A DNA stretch of 7,967 nucleotides, taken from assembly GCA_024643445.1 (NCBI GenBank), contig JAHEMX010000148.1, positions 1 to 7,967 on the forward strand. Reading direction: 5' to 3'. The notes under the pieces were generated by a model that searched no databases, was not told the origin of the DNA, and saw nothing but the letters and a program-made list of their open reading frames with translations. A program made the position numbers and the translations under genes. This document shows positions 5,073-7,967 of the stretch, piece after piece; position 1 is the stretch's first letter; each line of letters starts with the position of its first letter. This DNA comes from Desulfobulbaceae bacterium (GTDB taxonomy: Bacteria > Desulfobacterota > Desulfobulbia > Desulfobulbales > Desulfocapsaceae).

Positions 5073-7550
5073 TCACCCCCGAAACAGACGGAGACGTAAG
5101 GAATTACTGACGACTGAGACTGAACTCAGCGCCATTGCAGCGCCGGCAAGCATCGGGCTCAGTCCGGGTCCTCCGAAAATAACGAGCAGGCCGGCGGCAA
5201 CCGGAATGCCGACGATATTGTAGCCAAAGGCCCAGAACAGATTCTGCCTGATATTTTTCATCACCGCCCTGGACAGAGAAAGTGCCGTGAGTACACCGTC
5301 CAGGTTACTCCGCATGATGACGATATCGCCGGATTCGATGGCGATATCGGTTCCCGTGCCCATGGCTATACCGACATCGGCCTGGGCGAGCGCCGGCGCG
5401 TCATTAATGCCGTCACCGACCATGGCAACGAGAGCTCCCTCTGCCTGGAGTTCGGCAATCCGGCTACGCTTTTCGTCAGGCAGCACCCTGGCTATGATAT
5501 GTTTAATTCCAGCCTTGTCCGCTATCGCCTGCGCCGTCGCCTGATGATCCCCGGTGAGCATGACGACCTGCACCCCCATACGCTCCAGTTCCGTGACCGT
5601 TGCCGGAACTTCGGCCTTCAGTTGGTCGGCGATAGCAATAAGGGCAGCAAATTGTCCATCAACAGCAAGAAAGAGAACACTCTTCCCTTCCCTGGAATAC
5701 GCATCGACAGAGCCTGCTTCCTCCGGGATGACTACCCCCTGTTCCTCGAACAGGCGCGTATTGCCGATCAGGATAGTGAGGTTGTTGATTTCCCCGCTGA
5801 TGCCGCCGCCCGGATAGAGCGTGAAGTTATCGGGTTGCTGCAGCTCGTGCCCTTGTTTTTCTGCATACCTGACGATGGCATCGCCGAGAGGATGCTGTGA
5901 CACCTGTTCAAGGGAGCCGGCCAGTTGCAGAAATTCTCCTTCATTTTTCTTATCCCGCGAAAAAAAATCGGTCACCACCGGTTTGCCATGGGTCAGCGTG
6001 CCGGTTTTATCAAAGACGATGGTCCTGATGCTTTCTGCCGCCTGTAGTGCCTCGGGACTCTTGATCAGGACGCCGAGCTGCGCGCCGCGTCCGGTTCCGA
6101 CCATAATAGACGTCGGTGTTGCCAGTCCCATGGCACAGGGACAGGCAATAACCAGAACAGCGATAAAAAAACGCAGAGCAACAGCAAAATCGACGCCGCC
6201 GATAAGATACCAGCCGAGCCCGGTGAGGGCGGCAATGACCATCACGACGGGCACAAAGTAGAGGCTGATCCTGTCAGCCAGGGCTGCAATCGGGGCCTTA
6301 CCGCCCTGGGCCTCCTGCACCATCCGTATGATACGCGCCAGAACCGTGTTCTCACCCGTCTGGGTCGCCCTGATCTGCAGGACACCCGATTGATTCAGGG
6401 TACCACCGAATACCTTCTCTCCCTCTCTTTTATCGACCGGCAGACTCTCACCGGTCAGCATCGATTCATCAACACTGCTCGTCCCTTTGATGACAATACC
6501 ATCCACGACGATCCGCTCACCCGGTTTTGCCAGCAGGATATCATCTTTTTCAATCTCATCGCTTGAAATAGTCCGTTGTCTGCCATCTTCAATCAGCGTG
6601 GCGCTGTCGGGTGTCAGCTGCATCAGCTGCGATATCGCATCAGAGGTGTGAAACTTCGAGCGGGCCTCGAGAAATTTGCCAAGAGACACCAGCGCGATCA
6701 GAACCCCTGCCGACTCGAAGTAGAGATCCCTGACCCTGGCGGAAACGTCGATCCCAAGTCCGATCTCTACCAGGCCCCAGGAGGAATAGATAAAGGCGGC
6801 TCCGGTTCCGACGGCGATCAGGGAATCCATGTTTGGCGCTTTTCTGAAAAGTGCCGGCAGCCCGATCAGATAAAAATTGGAGCCGATGAGCATGATCGGA
6901 AGCACCAGACAGAACTGAAGAAAACCGAAGGAAAACGGATGCGCATGCGGATCAGCAAAGCGCGGCAGCGGCAGACCGAGCATCTCTCCCATGGAAACGA
7001 AGAAGAGAATGGTTGCCAAACCGAGCGAGATGAGAAGCCGTTTTTTCATACCGGCCATACGCCCGACACTCTCCTGCCGTTTTTTGTTGAATTCACTGGC
7101 TCCCGCTTCAGCTCTTCTGGCGGTAAAACCAAGATGTTCGATGAGCGTGCGTATCTGCCGGATGCTGACCTTTTTCCCGTCAAACGTTACCACGGCCCGC
7201 TCGGTCGCCAGGTTTACATCGGCGCTCAAGACGCCTTGCTGGCTGCGCAGGACCTTCTCGATCCTGGTCGAACAGGAAGCGCAATGCATACCCGCAATGT
7301 CCAGCAGCACCTCATTGACAGATCCAGCATCCTCCGAAAGAGTAAAACCAAGGTTTGACACCGTCTCCTCTATGGTCTCCACGGTAATTCTTTCGGTATC
7401 ATAGACACACTTCATTGTTTCAGCAGCCAGATTGACCGCAACACTTTCAACACCATCCAGCAGTGAAACGACCCGTTCTATCCGGCTCGAACAGGAAGCG
7501 CAATGCATGCCGGCGACAGTAAATGCTGTTTCTCTTCTATTCATGCACAT
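5073..7550 (-). CDS. copA: Cu(I)-exporting P1B-type ATPase with two HMA domains
   Basis: This inner-membrane pump uses ATP to export Cu(I) from the cytosol. Domains in order over 825 residues: metal-binding HMA domain 1 (GMHCASC, 14-20), HMA domain 2 (GMHCASC, 87-93), TM helices from about 170, a His-containing periplasmic loop (PHAHPF, 201-206), actuator domain with TGES (366-369), the CPC metal site in TM6 (470-472), phosphorylation site DKTGT (Asp514), nucleotide-domain His553-Pro554, TGD (666-668) and GDGINDAP (712-719). The TM7 Tyr777-Asn778 and TM8 Met806...Ser809-Ser810 residues are the signature of Cu(I)/Ag(I)-specific P1B-1 pumps. All catalytic residues are present. The start is uncertain: ATG at 7550 or at 7544 (MNRRETAF), and neither has a strong ribosome binding site. 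It is divergent from a CopZ-like chaperone gene, supporting a copper role. No terminator is obvious after its stop. Confidence 0.96.
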   Translation of the reverse strand: MCMNRRETAFTVAGMHCASCSSRIERVVSLLDGVESVAVNLAAETMKCVYDTERITVETIEETVSNLGFTLSEDAGSVNEVLLDIAGMHCASCSTRIEKVLRSQQGVLSADVNLATERAVVTFDGKKVSIRQIRTLIEHLGFTARRAEAGASEFNKKRQESVGRMAGMKKRLLISLGLATILFFVSMGEMLGLPLPRFADPHAHPFSFGFLQFCLVLPIMLIGSNFYLIGLPALFRKAPNMDSLIAVGTGAAFIYSSWGLVEIGLGIDVSARVRDLYFESAGVLIALVSLGKFLEARSKFHTSDAISQLMQLTPDSATLIEDGRQRTISSDEIEKDDILLAKPGERIVVDGIVIKGTSSVDESMLTGESLPVDKREGEKVFGGTLNQSGVLQIRATQTGENTVLARIIRMVQEAQGGKAPIAALADRISLYFVPVVMVIAALTGLGWYLIGGVDFAVALRFFIAVLVIACPCAMGLATPTSIMVGTGRGAQLGVLIKSPEALQAAESIRTIVFDKTGTLTHGKPVVTDFFSRDKKNEGEFLQLAGSLEQVSQHPLGDAIVRYAEKQGHELQQPDNFTLYPGGGISGEINNLTILIGNTRLFEEQGVVIPEEAGSVDAYSREGKSVLFLAVDGQFAALIAIADQLKAEVPATVTELERMGVQVVMLTGDHQATAQAIADKAGIKHIIARVLPDEKRSRIAELQAEGALVAMVGDGINDAPALAQADVGIAMGTGTDIAIESGDIVIMRSNLDGVLTALSLSRAVMKNIRQNLFWAFGYNIVGIPVAAGLLVIFGGPGLSPMLAGAAMALSSVSVVSNSLRLRLFRG

Positions 7551-7560
7551 CCCGGTACCA

Positions 7561-7591
7561 TTGACTTGACCATAGCGTGGGTGGATATTAC
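7561..7591 (+). promoter_or_regulatory. Candidate copZ promoter with a 19-bp spacer (MerR/CueR-like geometry)
   Basis: TTGACT (7561-7566) and TATTAC (7586-7591) are 19 bases apart, the over-long spacing typical of promoters activated by MerR-family regulators such as CueR. The spacer contains an imperfect dyad ACCA-tagcg-TGGGT. The match to known CueR operators is weak, and no regulator gene is in the window, so this is a suggestion only. Confidence 0.3.
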
Positions 7592-7619
7592 ATTTGTCCT
7601 ACACAATGTGGTATTTCCT

Positions 7620-7641
7620 TTACCATGAAATTACACGGTAA
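7620..7641. promoter_or_regulatory. Inverted repeat TTACC-N12-GGTAA between copA and copZ
   Basis: Perfect 5-bp arms (7620-7624 and 7637-7641) lie around a 12-base AT-rich centre, about 20 bases before the copZ start codon. The position suits an operator for a dimeric regulator acting on copZ or on both divergent genes. Arms this short can occur by chance. Confidence 0.3.
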
Positions 7642-7661
7642 GTAAAAACAGGGGAAAAACA

Positions 7662-7859
7662 ATGACGAGCATCAGAATTAAAGGCATGAGCTGCCAGCAC
7701 TGCGTGGCATCAACGAAAAAAGCGCTTGAAGGGATACAGGGAATTTCAGCGGTGAGTGTCAACCTCGACAAGGGTGAGGCGTGTTTTGAGGGATCGGTAC
7801 CCTTCGAGACGGTCGAAAAAGCCATCTCCGCCATTGGTTTCGAGGCGATAAAATCATGA
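7662..7859 (+). CDS. copZ: CopZ-like copper chaperone (single HMA domain)
   Basis: The 65-residue protein is a stand-alone heavy-metal-associated domain with the ferredoxin-like pattern of Atx1/CopZ proteins. The metal-binding loop is GMSCQHC (residues 8-14, ligands Cys11 and Cys14), followed by VxxxKKALEGIQGISAVSVNLDKGEA and the closing helix VEKAISAIGFEA. Family members bind Cu(I) in the cytosol and pass it to the N-terminal domains or entry site of CopA, here encoded divergently 111 bases away. The ATG has a clear AGGGGA ribosome binding site. The acidic and basic surface residues (many Glu and Lys) fit docking with CopA. The stop at 7857-7859 abuts a strong terminator, so this is a single-gene transcript. 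MerP-like mercury binding is less likely, since no other mer genes are seen and CopA is adjacent. Confidence 0.93.
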   Translation: MTSIRIKGMSCQHCVASTKKALEGIQGISAVSVNLDKGEACFEGSVPFETVEKAISAIGFEAIKS

Positions 7860-7861
7860 CA

Positions 7862-7895
7862 AAAAGCCGCCTGCTGCAATCAGCAGGCGGCTTTT
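7862..7895 (+). terminator. Intrinsic terminator after copZ, probably bidirectional
   Basis: A perfect 15-bp stem (arms 7862-7876 and 7881-7895) closes a 4-base loop CAAT. The arm ends give TTTT on the plus strand and TTTTT on the minus strand. It begins 2 bases after the copZ stop. It can also serve the convergent gene ending at 7921. Confidence 0.93.
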
Positions 7896-7920
7896 CTTGC
7901 AGTTTCAGTAAAAGAAACCG

Positions 7921-7967
7921 CTAGTTGGTCCAGACGCCGTTTTGCTTCCTTACCACCCCGTCGAGTG
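7921..7967 (-). CDS. C-terminal end of a minus-strand gene (partial)
   Basis: Reading in from the right edge on the minus strand, one frame gives 14 residues, LDGVVRKQNGVWTN, then TAG at 7921-7923. The shared terminator between this point and copZ fits convergent genes. The fragment is too short to name a family, and a chance open frame of this length is quite possible. Confidence 0.4.
   Translation of the reverse strand, partial: LDGVVRKQNGVWTN

Noticed and set aside
6576..7358. 260-codon plus-strand open frame
   Set aside because: It is antisense to copA across conserved domains. The translation is rich in Gln, Arg and Lys and looks non-biological.

Overview
The window looks like a chromosomal segment from a sulfate-reducing bacterium of the Desulfobacterota (former Deltaproteobacteria), possibly the Desulfobulbales. 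The main clue is a complete dissimilatory-type homo-oligomeric ATP sulfurylase (Sat), with its own strong promoter and terminator. The order-level placement is a guess from protein style, not a search result. No mobile element, CRISPR array, tRNA or rRNA is visible.

Layout, left to right. Positions 1-970 (minus) hold most of an SPFH/band-7 protein with a C-terminal zinc ribbon, cut by the left edge. A 300-base gap (971-1270) follows, with a promoter facing each way and the first copy of a dispersed repeat. A small unrecognised gene (1271-1618, plus) converges on an FmdB-type zinc-ribbon gene (1635-2162, minus). That gene lies 74 bases downstream of aroB (2237-3316, minus) with no terminator between them, so they probably form one operon. 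Next is sat (3470-4747, minus), a self-contained unit: promoter at about 4871-4900, a leader of about 120 bases with a hairpin, and a near-perfect intrinsic terminator at 3407-3446. The gap 4748-5072 also carries the second copy of the repeat.

The right third is a copper-handling locus: a CopA-type Cu(I) P1B ATPase with two N-terminal metal-binding domains (5073-7550, minus), and a divergent 65-residue CopZ-like copper chaperone (7662-7859, plus) across a 111-base control region. A perfect 15-bp terminator hairpin follows copZ. The last 47 bases look like the C-terminal end of a further minus-strand gene.

Functionally, AroB supplies the shikimate pathway, Sat activates sulfate to APS for respiration, and CopZ/CopA bind and export cytosolic Cu(I). 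These are independent units rather than one pathway. The most unusual signal is the pair of related, structured intergenic repeats (about 1062-1150 and 4950-5041), which no gene call explains.
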